A stretch of 64,000 nt of DNA from NCBI GenBank assembly GCA_014284505.1, contig JAAFYY010000001.1:1-64000 (forward strand), written 5' to 3'. The stretch is from Streptacidiphilus sp. 4-A2 (lineage in GTDB: Bacteria > Actinomycetota > Actinomycetes > Streptomycetales > Streptomycetaceae). The translations under genes and the position numbers were made by a program. Shown here in pieces: positions 18,762-28,452 of the stretch (its first letter is position 1; each line of letters opens with the position of its first letter). The notes beneath the pieces are model-generated. The model was not told the origin of the DNA. It did not search any database and was given only the letters and a program-made list of their open reading frames with translations.

Positions 18762-19931
18762 CGTGGGGTCCTTTCCAGCACAGCGGGACGGGCGAGCGGG
18801 TCGGTCGGATGCGGGTCGGGGGTGTGCGGGGCCGCCGCGAGCAGCCGATCACCGCGGAGCAGCGGCAGGACGCCCTCGGCGAACCAGTGGGGCCTCCTCC
18901 AGGTGCGGCTGGCCGGACAGCAGCACGTGCTCGATGCCCAGGTCGTGGTATTCGGCGAGGCGGTCGGCGACCTCAAGGTGGCTGCCGACCAGGGCGGTCC
19001 CCGCGTGCCTGCGCAGCAGTCCGAAGCCGGCCCAGAGGTTCGGGGCGATCTCCAGGCCGTCGGTCCGGCCGCCGTGCAGTGCGGTCATGCGGCGCTGGCC
19101 GTTCGAGGAGGTTCTGGCGGCGCGGTCCTGGGCGAGTGCGACGGCCTGCGGGTCCATCGCTCGCAGCAGCCGGTCGGCCTCGGCCCAGGCCTCGGCGGCG
19201 GTGTCGCGGGTGATGACGTGCAGCCGTACGCCGAAGCCGACGTGGCGGCCGAGCCGGTGCGCGGCCTCGCGCACCCGGGCGATCCTGGGGGCCAGTGCGG
19301 CGGGCGGCTCGCCCCAGCTCAGGTGTACGTCGGCGTGGGCGGCGGCGGCGAGGAGTGCCGGTTCCGAGGCGCCGCCCAGGTACACCGGCGGCGCCGGGTC
19401 GGGTGCCTGCGCCACGGTCGCCCCGGCGACCCGGTAGTGGGCGCCGTCGTGGTCCAGCGGGCGGCCGGACCAGGCTCCGCGCAGGACGGTGAGCCATTCG
19501 TCGGTTCGGGCGTAGCGGGCGTCGTGGTCGAGCCAGTCGCCGTAGCGGCGCTGCTCCTCGTCGTCGGAGCCGGTGACCACGTTCAGCATCAGCCGTCCGC
19601 CGGAGATCCGCTGGTAGGTGGCGGCCATCTGCGCGGCGAGGGTGGGGCTGACCGCGTCCGGGCGCAGCGCGACGATGAAGCGCAGCCGTCTGGTCTCGCG
19701 CAGCAGCGCGGCGGTGGTGATCCAGGGGTCCTCGCACCAGGTGCCGACGGGGGTGAGCACGGACTCGTAGCCGAGGCGTTCGGCGGCGCGGGCGACGTCG
19801 GCGAGGTAGTCGATGGTGGGTGCGCGGTCGGTGGGGCGGGGTGCCGCGGTGGCGATGCGGGAGTGCACCCAGCCGACCACGTCCCGCCCGTCGCCCGAGG
19901 TGGGCAGGTACCAGTGCGGATGCAGGGCCAT
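18758..19931 (-). CDS. ssuD-like: LLM-class FMNH2-dependent monooxygenase, SsuD-like, frameshifted at C-terminus
   Basis: The product from ATG 19931 opens with the SsuD-type strand HPHWYLPTSGDGRD and carries YESVLTPVGTWCEDPWI, LRFIVALRPDAVSPTLAAQ, GRLMLNVVTGSDDEEQRRY and PVYLGGASEPALLAAA, the hallmarks of alkanesulfonate monooxygenases of the bacterial luciferase superfamily. A shift near 18890 restores the normal ending, which reaches a TGA at 18758-18760 overlapping the flavin reductase start. The reaction of the family is oxygenolytic release of sulfite from alkanesulfonates using FMNH2. It is a paralogue of the gene at 34929-36044. Confidence 0.88.
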
Positions 19932-20009
19932 GGGCTGCTTCTCCTTGTCGGGGGGGCGTTGGGGAGCGGGGCGGGATCCGTCGCCCGGCCGGGGACGGAT
20001 CCCTGTCCG

Positions 20010-20780
20010 TTACAGCAGGTCGGTGTCCGTGCCGGTGACCGTCACGACCACCGGCAGGTGCGCGCCGCCGCGCAGTCGTTCGAGCCACTGGACGACGGTG
20101 GCGGCGACACTGCGGTGCGAGATGTCGTTCAGCGCGTCGTGGCGTCCGTCTGCGACGGTTGCCAGTACGGCTCCTGGCAGCGAGGACGCCAGCCGCCGGA
20201 CGGCCGGGAGCGGGCTGACGGTGTCGGCCTCGCCGTGCACCAGCAGCACCGGCAGCGGCCCGAGTTGCGCCGTCGCCCGCTCCCCCGCGTCGGTGAGGGC
20301 GGTGGGCACCGGGTCGGCGAGGCTTCCTCTCCCGAAAGCGGGGTCCGCGTCGAGGCGGCCGCGGTGCGTGGGGCAGGCGGTGCGCGCGCCGAGTTCACCG
20401 TCCCAGTCGGAGGCCAGAGCTGCTGACGGTCCGTCAACACCGTGCGGGGTTCCGGCCAGCAGCAGTGCGTCGATGTGCAGGGCGGGGTGTACGGCGGCGG
20501 CGAGCGCGCGCAGCGCGCCGGTGTCCGAGCCGGCCAGCACCAGCGGTACGGCGGCGCCCTGGGTCACCTGGGCGATGTCCGCCACGAGGCGTTCCTCCTG
20601 CGTCCCCGGGCCGGTGTCGAGGATGTGCACCACGTAGGCGTCGGCGGCGAGCCTGCGGCCGAACCGCTCGTAGACGGCGGGGTGCTCGCCCCGGCCTGGG
20701 AGCAGGACCAGTGTGCCGCGCTGGAGCAGGCCCTCGGGCGGGTACCAGCTCGCCGTGTGCGTCGCGGCGGGCGCGGTCAT
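20010..20780 (-). CDS. Alpha/beta hydrolase
   Basis: Intact 256-residue product. It has the strand and oxyanion region GTLVLLPGRGEHPAVYERF, a nucleophile-elbow candidate LVLAGSDTGALRALA (GSDTG, serine in the GxSxG-like position), LPVLLVHGEADTVSPLPAV with the acid, and a late histidine in VADGRHDALND. ATG 20780 overlaps the stop of the upstream LLM gene. Within the operon it may hydrolyse an ester, amide or C-S product released by the monooxygenases; the substrate is unknown. A 78-bp gap separates it from the next gene. Confidence 0.85.
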   Translation of the reverse strand: MTAPAATHTASWYPPEGLLQRGTLVLLPGRGEHPAVYERFGRRLAADAYVVHILDTGPGTQEERLVADIAQVTQGAAVPLVLAGSDTGALRALAAAVHPALHIDALLLAGTPHGVDGPSAALASDWDGELGARTACPTHRGRLDADPAFGRGSLADPVPTALTDAGERATAQLGPLPVLLVHGEADTVSPLPAVRRLASSLPGAVLATVADGRHDALNDISHRSVAATVVQWLERLRGGAHLPVVVTVTGTDTDLL

Positions 20781-21924
20781 CGGGCGCCGCCGGCGACCGC
20801 GGCGAGCGGGGCCGGGGCGGTGGCCTCGCGGCGGGCGAGTTCCTCGCGTACCAGCGGCAGCAGGTGCCGGCCGTAGTCGACGGCGTCGTCCAGGGGGTCG
20901 TAGCCGCGGATGAGCAGGGTGGTCACGCCGATGTCGACATAGTCCAGCAGGGCCTGCGCGACTGTCTCCGGGTGCCGACCAGGGCGGTGGAGTTCCCGGC
21001 CGCGCCGGTGGCGGCGCGCGGGGCGGTCCACAGCGCGCGGTCGTGCCGGTCTGACTTGGCGGCGGCGGCCAGCAGCCGCTGCGACCCGGAGTTCTGCGGC
21101 TGTGCGCCGGGGCCGACCGGCAGGATCGCCCGGCGTCGGCCGAACAGCGGGTTGTCCTTGCCGTGGCCCTTGATCGTGTCGAGGATGCCGTGGGCCCGCT
21201 CCCACGCCGCTTCCTCGGTCGCGCCGAGGATCGGCCGGAAGGAGACGCTGATGCGCGGCGGGGTGGTCCGGCCGGCTGCCTGGGCTGCCGCGCGGACGGA
21301 GGCGATCTGCTGCGCGGTCTCGGCCAGCGGCTCGCCCCACAGCGCGAACACGTCGGCGTGCTTGCCGCCGACCCGGTAGGCGGCCTCGGAGGATCCGCCG
21401 AAGTAGAGCGGGATGCGCGGGGCCTGGAGCGGCTTGACCTCGGCGTGGAAGTCCTCGAAGCGGTAGTAGCGGCCGTCGAGGCCGAAGGGCTCCTCCTCGG
21501 TCCAGGCGCGCTTGAGCACGTCCAGGTATTCGTCCGTGCGGTCGTAGCGCTCGTCCTTGGGGAGGTGGTCCCCGTCGCGGCGCTGCTCGGCGTCGTGGCC
21601 GCCGGTGATGATGTGGACGGCGACCCGGCCGCCCGAGAACTGGTCGAGGGTGGCGAAGGTGCGGGCCGCGAGGGTGGGTGCGACGAAGCCGGGGCGGTGG
21701 GCGACCAGCAGTCCGAGGCGCTCGGTGTGCGCGGCGACGTGTGCGGCGACCTGGGTGCCGTCGGGGTGGCTGGAGCCGTAGCCGATGAGGATCCGGTCGA
21801 AGCCCGCCTCCTCGTGGGCCCGCGCGAAGCGGCGGGTGTAGTCGGGGTCGACGATGGGCCCGGTCGGCGGACGGGTCTCGGATCCGTCGCGGGTGCCGAT
21901 CATGCCGATGAATTCAACGCTCAT
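20777..21924 (-). CDS. LLM-class flavin-dependent oxidoreductase, frameshifted near C-terminus
   Basis: From ATG 21924 the product reads SVEFIGMIGTRDGSETRPP, AHEEAGFDRILIGYGSSHP, GLLVAHRPGFVAPTLAART, GGRVAVHIITGGHDAEQRR and RIPLYFGGSSEAAYRVGG. This is the luciferase-fold, alkanesulfonate-monooxygenase-like pattern (flavin-binding HIITGG and YFGGSS). A missing base near 20975 interrupts the end, which resumes as ETVAQALLDYVDIGVTTLL and RGYDPLDDAVDYGRHLLPL. The stop overlaps the hydrolase start. Close paralogues are at 23169-24267 and 33764-34885, a subgroup distinct from SsuD proper. The role is probably oxidation of an organosulfur or related compound with FMNH2. Confidence 0.88.
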
Positions 21925-21927
21925 GGG

Positions 21928-23172
21928 TCAGTTGCCTTCTGTGAGTACGGGGGCGGGTCGGGGGCCGCGGCGGGCCAGGGCGGCTCGTCCGGCGGTGAGC
22001 AGGACCATGTCGTCCTGGGGGGTGTGCACGCGGCCGCACAGCACGTCGCGCAGGTGCCGCTGGAGTGGGTTGTCGTTGGTGAGGCCGTGGTTGCCGATCA
22101 GTGCGACCGCCTGTTCGACCGCGCCGATGGCGGCCCGGACGCCGATGACCTTGGCCGCGCCGGAGTCGGCGGCGGCACCGGCCGAACCGGAGTCGACTCC
22201 TGCTGCCAGCGCCGCGATCAGGTGTTCCGCGCCGGTGAGCGCGGTGTCGATCTCGCCGACGGCGGTCTGGAAGGGGGCAGTGTGGCGAGCGGCGCACCGA
22301 GCGCGGTCGGGGTGCGCTCGTGCAGGAACCCGGTCAGCCAGTGCTGGGCGGCCCGGGCCACGCCGAGGTAGAGGGCGGTGAGGCCGAGGGAGTTCCAGGC
22401 CCGGCGACCGCGTCCCGGCCGGCTGCCCGCCCCTCAGCGCCGCCCTTGTCCGAGCCGCCGCGCGCCGGGTCCTGCGGTCCCGGTTCGGCCAGGCCGACGG
22501 CGTCGCCGAGCGGCACCCGTACCGAGTCGAGCAGCACGTCGTCGCTGCGGCTGGCGCGCAGGCCCAGGTGGTTCCAGGTGGGCAGGACGGTCAGTCCCCG
22601 GAGCCGGAGCGGACCAGGAACGAGCCCACGCGGGGTGACTCCTCGTCGGTGCGCGCCCAGACCAGCATCCAGCGCAGCGCCTGCGCGCCGGTGGAGAAGA
22701 TCTTGTGGCCGGTCAGTTCCCAGTGGTCGCCGCGCCGCCGGGCCACGGTGGCGGGCAGTCCGCCGCGTACCGGCGATCCGAGGTCGGGTTCCACCCGCAG
22801 GGCGTTGACCAGTGCCGGGCCGGCTGCGGACTCCTCCAGCAGGCGGGCGTAGGCCGGCTGCGGCCAGTTGTCGCAGCGGGCCTGGGCGGCATGGGTGAAC
22901 AGCGTCATGGCGGTGACCAGGGCGACCGCCGGGTCGCCGCCGCCCAGTGCCTGCAGGACGCGTACCGTCCCGGCGAGCCCGTGGCCGGGTCCGCCGTAGC
23001 GGCGCCCCACGGTGGCGGTCAGCAGCCCTGCCTGGTGCACGGCGGCGACTCCCTCGAAGGGGAAGGTGGCGTCCCGGTCGTGCTCGGCCGCCCGGAGCGA
23101 GAGGGCGGCGGCGACCTGCGGCAGGCGGTCGAGGTCGGGCGGGGCGAGCCGCGGCGGCGGGGGGACAGTCAT
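21928..23172 (-). CDS. Acyl-CoA-dehydrogenase-fold flavin monooxygenase (MsuC/SfnC/DszC-like), frameshifted
   Basis: ATG 23172 overlaps the preceding stop. The product has the acyl-CoA dehydrogenase N-terminal helices (DATFPFEGVAAVHQAGLL, GRRYGGPGHGLAGTVRVLQ) and the middle beta domain (GDHWELTGHKIFSTGAQAL, then WARTDEESPRVGSFLV). Shifts near 22600 and 22400 interrupt the remainder (SRSDDVLLDSVRVP, AWNSLGLTALYLGVARAAQ, LIGNHGLTNDNPLQRHLRD), which ends at TGA 21928. In sulfur loci, members of this fold (MsuC, SfnC, DszC) do not dehydrogenate acyl-CoA but oxygenate sulfinates, sulfones or thiophenes with FMNH2. Placement between two LLM monooxygenases supports that role here. Confidence 0.85.
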
Positions 23173-24267
23173 GCCGCCGCCGTTCCGGCCAGGACGCGGT
23201 TGCCGAGCAGGCCCTGACGCTCTGCCTGCTCGCGGACCAGGCTCACCAGCGTGCCGTAGTCGCGGGCGTCCTCCAGCGGGCTGAAGCCGCGGATCAGCAG
23301 GGTGCCGACGCCGAGCCCGGTGTAGTCGAGCAGCGACTCGGCGACCTGCTCGTAGGAGCCGACCAGGGCCGTCGAGTTCCCGGCCGCGCCGGTGACCTTG
23401 GCCACCGCCGTCCACAGGCGCTTGTCGTGGATGTCGCCCTGGGCCGCGTACTGCAGCAGCCGCCGGGAGCCGTGCTGGGCGCTGTGGTCCAGGTTGAAGG
23501 CCTTGCGCAGCTCGCCGGACCGCTCCTTGGTGAGCCGCAGGATGTCCTCGGCCCGCCGCCAGGCCTCGGCTTCGGTGGCGGCGGGAATCGGCCGCAGGCT
23601 CACGCTGAAGTTGGGCACCCGGCCGTGGGCGGCGGCGGCCGCACGGACCTGGGCTATCCGCTCGGCGATGCCGGCCAGCGGCTCGCCCCAGAACGCGTAC
23701 ACGTCGGCGTGCCTGGCCCCGGCCCTGACCGCGTCCTCGGAGGCGCCGCCGAAGTACACCGGGATCGGCCGGGACGGCAGCAGGGCCGAGCGTCCGCCGC
23801 GGACCTGGTAGAACTCGCCGTCGTGGTCGAAGGGCTCGGTGGCGGTCCAGGTCTTGCGGACGACCTGGAGGAAGTCGTCGGTGCGGCGGTAGCGGGTGGG
23901 CTTGTCGCTGAGGTCCCCGTCGCGGGCCTGGTCGGCGTCGTCGCCGCCGGATGACGTGCAGGGCGACCCGCCCCGGGTGGAAGGCGTCGAGGGTGGCGAA
24001 CTTGCGTGCGGCGAGCGTCGGCGACACGAAGCCGGGCCGGTGGGCGAGGAGCACGCCGAGGCGGGTGGTGTGGGTCAGCACCTGGTCCGCGACGGTGAAC
24101 CCGTCGGGGCTGGAGGAGGAGTGCGCGACCAGGATCCGGTCGAAGCCCGACTCCTCGTGGGCCAGCGCGAGTTCACGCAGGTACCCGGGCTGCACGACCG
24201 GACCGGGTACGGTACCGGTCTCGCTGAAAGGGGCGGTGGACGCGATGCCGATGAATTCGATGGACAT
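23169..24267 (-). CDS. LLM-class flavin-dependent oxidoreductase, frameshifted
   Basis: ATG 24267 begins SIEFIGIASTAPFSETGTV; AHEESGFDRILVAHSSSSP, GVLLAHRPGFVSPTLAARK and GRVALHVI follow. A missing base near 23945 shifts the frame, after which SGGDDADQARDGD, RPIPVYFGGASEDAVRAGA and the C-terminal ALVGSYEQVAESLLDYTGL are regained, ending at a TGA overlapping the acyl-CoA-dehydrogenase-like gene. It is a paralogue of the enzymes at 20777 and 33764. Together with the neighbouring reductase it should act on a substrate brought in by the adjacent ABC importer. A 127-bp gap separates it from the ATPase gene upstream. Confidence 0.87.
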
Positions 24268-24394
24268 GAGTGCGTGGCTCCGGTGGGTGAAGGGGGTTCC
24301 GGGGTGAGCGGGCGCGCGGGCACGACGGGCGACCCGTCCGGCGACGGGTTGCCCCTGTGCGAGGCGGAGGTCCGGGGGAAGTGGTGAGCTGCGG

Positions 24395-25426
24395 TCAGCG
24401 CCCCGCTGCGGCCGCCGGCTCGGGCGAGGCCAGCCGGCCGCGCCAGGTGTCGGCGTGGTGGCAGGCGACTTCGCGGGCGCCGGGCCGGGCCTCGACGGCC
24501 GGCGCTGCCCGGCAGTCGTCGTCCGCGAACGGGCACCGGGCGGCGAACCCGCAGGCGGCCGTCGCGTTCAGCGACCACTCGGGGGCCGCGCCCGGTGGCC
24601 GCAACCGCCCCGGCGGGATGCGGTGCTCGCGGCCGATGCTGGGGGCGGACGCCGTCAGCAGCGCGGTGTAGGGGTGCAAGGGATGCGTCAGCACTTCTGC
24701 GGTGGGGCCCTGTTCGACCAGCCGCCCCGGTACAGCACGGCGATCCGGTCGGCGATGCCGGCCAGCGAGCTGAGGTCGTGCGAGATGACCACGACCGCCA
24801 CGTCCAGTTCGGCGCGCAGCCGGTCCAGCAGCCGCAGCACGTGGTTGCGGTTGGACGCGTCCAGCGCGCTCACCGGTTCGTCCGCGAGCAGCAGCCGTGG
24901 CTGGGTGACGACGGCGCGGGCCAGCGCCACCCGCTGCCGCTGGCCGCCGGACAGCTGCCCGGGCAGCCGGTCCGCGAGCAGCGCGGCGTCCAGACCGACC
25001 CGGTGCAGGGCCCGGGCGGCACCTGCGGCGCGCTGCTCGCGGGTGCCCGTGCCGGTGACCGCGAGCGGCTCGGCGACCAGCGCGCCGACCGTCAGATCCG
25101 GGTCGAGTGACCGCAGCGGGTCCTGGAACAGGTACTGGATGCTCCCGGTGCGCCGGAACTCGCGCAGCGCCCGGCCGCGCAGAGCAGTGACCTCGGTGCC
25201 GTCCACGGTCACCCGGCCGCCGGTGACCGGGGCCAGGCCGACGACGGAGCGCGCCAGGGTGGTCTTCCCGGAGCCGGTCTCGCCGATGACGCCGAGGATC
25301 TCCCCGGACCGGGCGTTGAGTGACACTGCGTCAAGGACCTGCTGCCGCGCGCGTCCGCCCCCCGCCGTAGGCCACGCTCAGCCCGTCGACCTGGAGCAGC
25401 GGCGCCGTGCCCCCTGTTGCGCTCAT
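24395..25426 (-). CDS. ABC transporter ATP-binding protein, OppF/DppF type, frameshifted
   Basis: ATG 25426 overlaps the stop of the companion ATPase, with AGGAGGTG upstream. After a short N-terminus (LLQVDGLSVAYGG) and a shift near 25350, the domain contains Walker A GETGSGKT, Q-loop YLFQDPLRSLDP, signature LSGGQRQRVALARA, Walker B LLLADEPVSALD and the H-loop SHD. A shift near 24710 is followed by the OppF-type C-terminal extension with a cysteine motif (HPYTALLTA, CGFAARCPFADDDC), probably an iron-sulfur or zinc site seen in peptide-type importers. It powers import together with the other ATPase. Confidence 0.88.
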
Positions 25427-26511
25427 GCGCTCACCTCCTGCAGGGCGGTCCCGGACAGGCGCAGGTCATCGACGCGGACGCAGCGGCTGCGCCGCCGCTC
25501 CCCCGCCGCCCGCAGGGGCACCACGCCGTCGCCGCACTCGGGGCGGACGTGGGCGCAGCGGTCCGCGAACCGGCAGCCGGGCGGCGTGCTGCCTGCCTCC
25601 GGCGGCCGGCCGGGGATCACGGCGAGTTCGCGCCTGGACCAGTCACCGATGGAGGCCACCCGCAGCAGCGCCTCGGTGTAGGGGTGGGCGGGCGCCGCCA
25701 GCACGTCCTCGGTCGGGCCCTCCTCGACGACCTCCCCGGCGTAGAGCACCACGATCCGGTCGCACACCTCGGCGACGACCGCCAGGTCGTGGCTGACCAG
25801 CAGCAGCGCCAGTCCGCGTTCGGAGCGCAGCCGGCCGAGGAGGTCGAGCACCTCGGCCTGGACGACGGTGTCGAGGGCGGTGGTGGCCTCGTCCGCGACC
25901 AGCAGTTCGGGGTTCCCGGCGACGGCGACGGCGATCAGGACGCGTTGCAGCATGCCGCCGGAGAGTTCGTGCGGGTAGCGGTGGTAGACCTGCTCGGGCC
26001 GGTGCAGTCCGACGGCGGTGAACAGTTCCACCGCGCGTCGGCGGGCGTCGGCCCTGGACAGGCCGCACCGTACCCGCAGCGGCTCGGCGAGCTGGCGGCC
26101 GACCGTCAGCGAGGGGTTGAGGTAGGAGGCGGGGTCCTGGAACACCGCTCCCAGCCGGACTCCGCGCAGCCGTTCCCAGCCGCGCCGGTCGAGGCCGGTC
26201 AGGTCGGTGCCTGCCCCGTCGCGGTCCGTCAGCGTCGCGGTCCCCGCGGACACCTGGGCCCCGGGCGGCAGTGCGCCCAGGACGGAGCGGCAGGTCAGGG
26301 TCTTGCCGCTGCCTGACTCCCCGACCAGCCCGACGGCCTCGCCGGCCCGGATCGAGAAGGAGACGTCGCGCACGGCCTCGGTGCGGCCGCCGTTGACGGT
26401 GATGTGCAGCCCCTGGACGGAGAGCACCGGTGTGCCGGCAGCCTGCTCGACCGGCAGCGGCTCGGGCAGCGGCCCGGGCAGGGGCCGTTCAGACGGTGAC
26501 GATGCGGGCAT
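25423..26511 (-). CDS. ABC transporter ATP-binding protein, OppD/DppD type
   Basis: Intact 362-residue product. ATG 26511 has AGGAG seven bases upstream and lies 23 bp inside the end of the permease gene. Walker A GESGSGKT, Q-loop AVFQDPASYLNPSL, signature LSGGMLQRVLIAVA, Walker B LLVADEATTALD and SHD are all present. The C-terminus has the peptide-importer extension HPYTEALLRVASIGDWS and CRFADRCAHVRPEC. This is one half of the ATPase pair of a peptide/nickel/glutathione-type importer. In this operon the cargo is more likely an organosulfur compound than a nutrient peptide (inference from context). Confidence 0.92.
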   Translation of the reverse strand: MPASSPSERPLPGPLPEPLPVEQAAGTPVLSVQGLHITVNGGRTEAVRDVSFSIRAGEAVGLVGESGSGKTLTCRSVLGALPPGAQVSAGTATLTDRDGAGTDLTGLDRRGWERLRGVRLGAVFQDPASYLNPSLTVGRQLAEPLRVRCGLSRADARRRAVELFTAVGLHRPEQVYHRYPHELSGGMLQRVLIAVAVAGNPELLVADEATTALDTVVQAEVLDLLGRLRSERGLALLLVSHDLAVVAEVCDRIVVLYAGEVVEEGPTEDVLAAPAHPYTEALLRVASIGDWSRRELAVIPGRPPEAGSTPPGCRFADRCAHVRPECGDGVVPLRAAGERRRSRCVRVDDLRLSGTALQEVSA

Positions 26512-27396
26512 CGGCCTTCTCCTCCCGGGCGGCGGGGGCGGGTTCGGTGGTCGTGGCGGCCCCGGGTTCGGGGACGGCGTCGGCCCGCGCCGCTGTCCCG
26601 CAGCGCGTCTGCGAGCAGGTGCAGCGCACCGGCGGTGACCATGACCAGCAGTCCCGGCAGGACCGGTGCCCACGGCTGCTGGGCGAGGTAGCCCAGGTCG
26701 GTGGCGAGCATCCCGCCCCAGGTGGGAGCGGGGGCTGGACGCCCAGGCCGAGGAAGGTGAGTGAGGCGACCGTGAGCAGACTGGTGGCCAGGGCCTGGGC
26801 GGTGGTGACGGCGACCGTGGGCAGGACCTTGCTCCAGATGTGGTGCCGCAGTACCCACCGGCGCGAGGCGCCCATGAGTTCGGCGGCCTCCACGTACGGC
26901 GACTGCCGCAGGCCGAGCGCGGCGCCGCGGGTGACCCGGAAGAACAGCGGGGACAGCAGCACTCCCAGGGCGATCATCGCCTGGTGGATGCCGTTGCCGA
27001 GGACGCCGATGGCGGCGATGGCGAACAGGGTGAACGGCAGGGTCATCAGCGCGTCGACGGCCCGCAGCGAGATCCACTCGAACACCGCCGGCCGAGAAAG
27101 AGCGAGGCCAGTCCTGGAATGATGCCGAGGACCAGGGCAACCCCGGTGGCCTCCAGGGCCCCGGCGACGGACAGCCCGGTCCCGGCGAGCAGTCGGGACA
27201 GCACGTCACGGCCGAGGTAGTCGGTGCCCAGCAGGTGCCCGGTGCTCGGACCCTGGAGGATGTGGTTGGCGTCCTGGGCCAGCGGGTTCTGCGGGGCGAG
27301 CTGCCCGCCGAAGACCGCCAGCAGCGCGACCGCGGCCAGGACCGCCAGCGCGAGCCGGGCGATCGGCACCCGCCAGGTGCGGCGCAGCGTCCTCAA
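26489..27396 (-). CDS. ABC transporter permease, OppC/DppC type, frameshifted
   Basis: The start is a TTG at 27396 that overlaps the stop of the preceding permease (TTGA). The N-terminus has the first membrane helix (ARLALAVLAAVALLAVFGG) and the conserved GTDYLGRDVLSRLLAGTG. After a shift near 27090 come VDALMTLPFTLFAIAAIGV and the ATPase-contacting EAA-type loop YVEAAELMGASRRWVLRHH, then SLTFLGLGVQPP. Further shifts near 26735 and 26600 precede the last helix and the stop at 26489. Six membrane helices are expected for the family and are accounted for across the frames. Confidence 0.87.
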
Positions 27397-28445
27397 GACT
27401 CCCCCCTCCAGCGGCTTTCGCCTCGGCGGTGCTCCCGCCTGCGGGCGGCCGGGTTGAGCGCCGAGAGTCCGGCGTTGACCGCGAGGTTGGCGGTCAGTAC
27501 CACGCCCACGGTGACCAGCAGGGTGCCCTGGATCACCGGCACGTCCTGTTCCTGGGCCGCCTGTAGCGCGAGCTGGGCGATACCCGGCAGGTTGAAGATC
27601 CGTTCGGTGACGACGGCGCCACCGATGATCATGGGGACGCTCATGCCGAGCACGGTGAGCGCGGGTCCGACGGCGTTGCGCAGCACATGGCCGAAGAGCA
27701 CCCGCCGGGCCGAGAGCCCGCGCATCGCCGCTCCGGTGACGTAGTTCTCGCGCAGTGCGCCGACCAGGGAGGTCCGCAGTTGCCTGGCGATGCCGGCGGC
27801 GGCGTCCAGGCTCAGCGCGAACGCGGGCAGCAGCGCGAACCGCAGCCACTGTGCCGGATCCTGGCCGAGCGGCACATACCCGCCCGAGGGCAGGAGGTGC
27901 AGTTGCACCGACACCACGACGATCAGTGCGATCGCGACGACGAAGGCGGGCAGGGTGCCCAGGACCGAGCAGACCAGGGTGACCAGCCGGTCGGTCCGCC
28001 CGCCGTTGCTCAGCGCCGCCGCGATCCCGGCCGCGCCGCCGAGCAGTACCGCGATCAGCAGGGCGAGGCCTGCGACGGACAGGTCCACCGCAGCGCCTGG
28101 GCCACGCTCTGCGAGACGGAGGCCGAGGTGAACCAGGAGCGTCCCAGGTCGCCGCGCAGGGCGTGGCCGAGCCAGCTGAGGTACTGCACCGGCAGCGGCC
28201 GGTCCAGACCGAACTGGTGGTTCATCCGGGCGATGTCGGCGGGGTGGCGGTGATCCCGAGGACGGCCGCTCCCGGGTTGGCGCCCGACATCGCCCCCAGC
28301 CCGAAGGTGAGCAGCGAGGACAGCAGGAACACCGTCCCCGTGGTGGCGAGCGCCTTCGCCACCGGCAGCGGCGCGCGGGCGGTCCGGGCCAGCAGCGCGC
28401 GCGAGTGCAGCCCCCGCCCGGCCCCGCGACGGTCACCGCACTCAT
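27393..28445 (-). CDS. ABC transporter permease, OppB/DppB type, frameshifted near N-terminus
   Basis: ATG 28445 lies seven bases after the stop of the binding-protein gene. The first 120 residues are spread over frames by shifts between 28390 and 28090 but read as a membrane helix ([19 protein letters not shown]) and the family block [19 protein letters not shown]. From about 28080 the frame is clean: five membrane helices, including [18 protein letters not shown] and [27 protein letters not shown], the EAA loop [19 protein letters not shown] and [17 protein letters not shown]. It forms the channel with the OppC-type permease. Confidence 0.87.
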   Translation of the reverse strand: MSAVTVAGPGGGCTRARCWPGPPARRCRWRRRSPPRGRCSCCPRCSPSGWGRCRAPTRERPSSGSPPPRRHRPDEPPVRSGPAAAGAVPQLARPRPARRPGTLLVHLGLRLAERGPGAAVDLSVAGLALLIAVLLGGAAGIAAALSNGGRTDRLVTLVCSVLGTLPAFVVAIALIVVVSVQLHLLPSGGYVPLGQDPAQWLRFALLPAFALSLDAAAGIARQLRTSLVGALRENYVTGAAMRGLSARRVLFGHVLRNAVGPALTVLGMSVPMIIGGAVVTERIFNLPGIAQLALQAAQEQDVPVIQGTLLVTVGVVLTANLAVNAGLSALNPAARRREHRRGESRWRGES

Positions 28446-28452
28446 GCGACGG

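Noticed and set aside
18534..20426. Long plus-strand open frame of 630 codons
   Set aside because: It is antisense to the flavin reductase and SsuD-like genes, is glycine/valine-rich low-complexity and has no domain. GC-rich codon bias creates such mirror frames.
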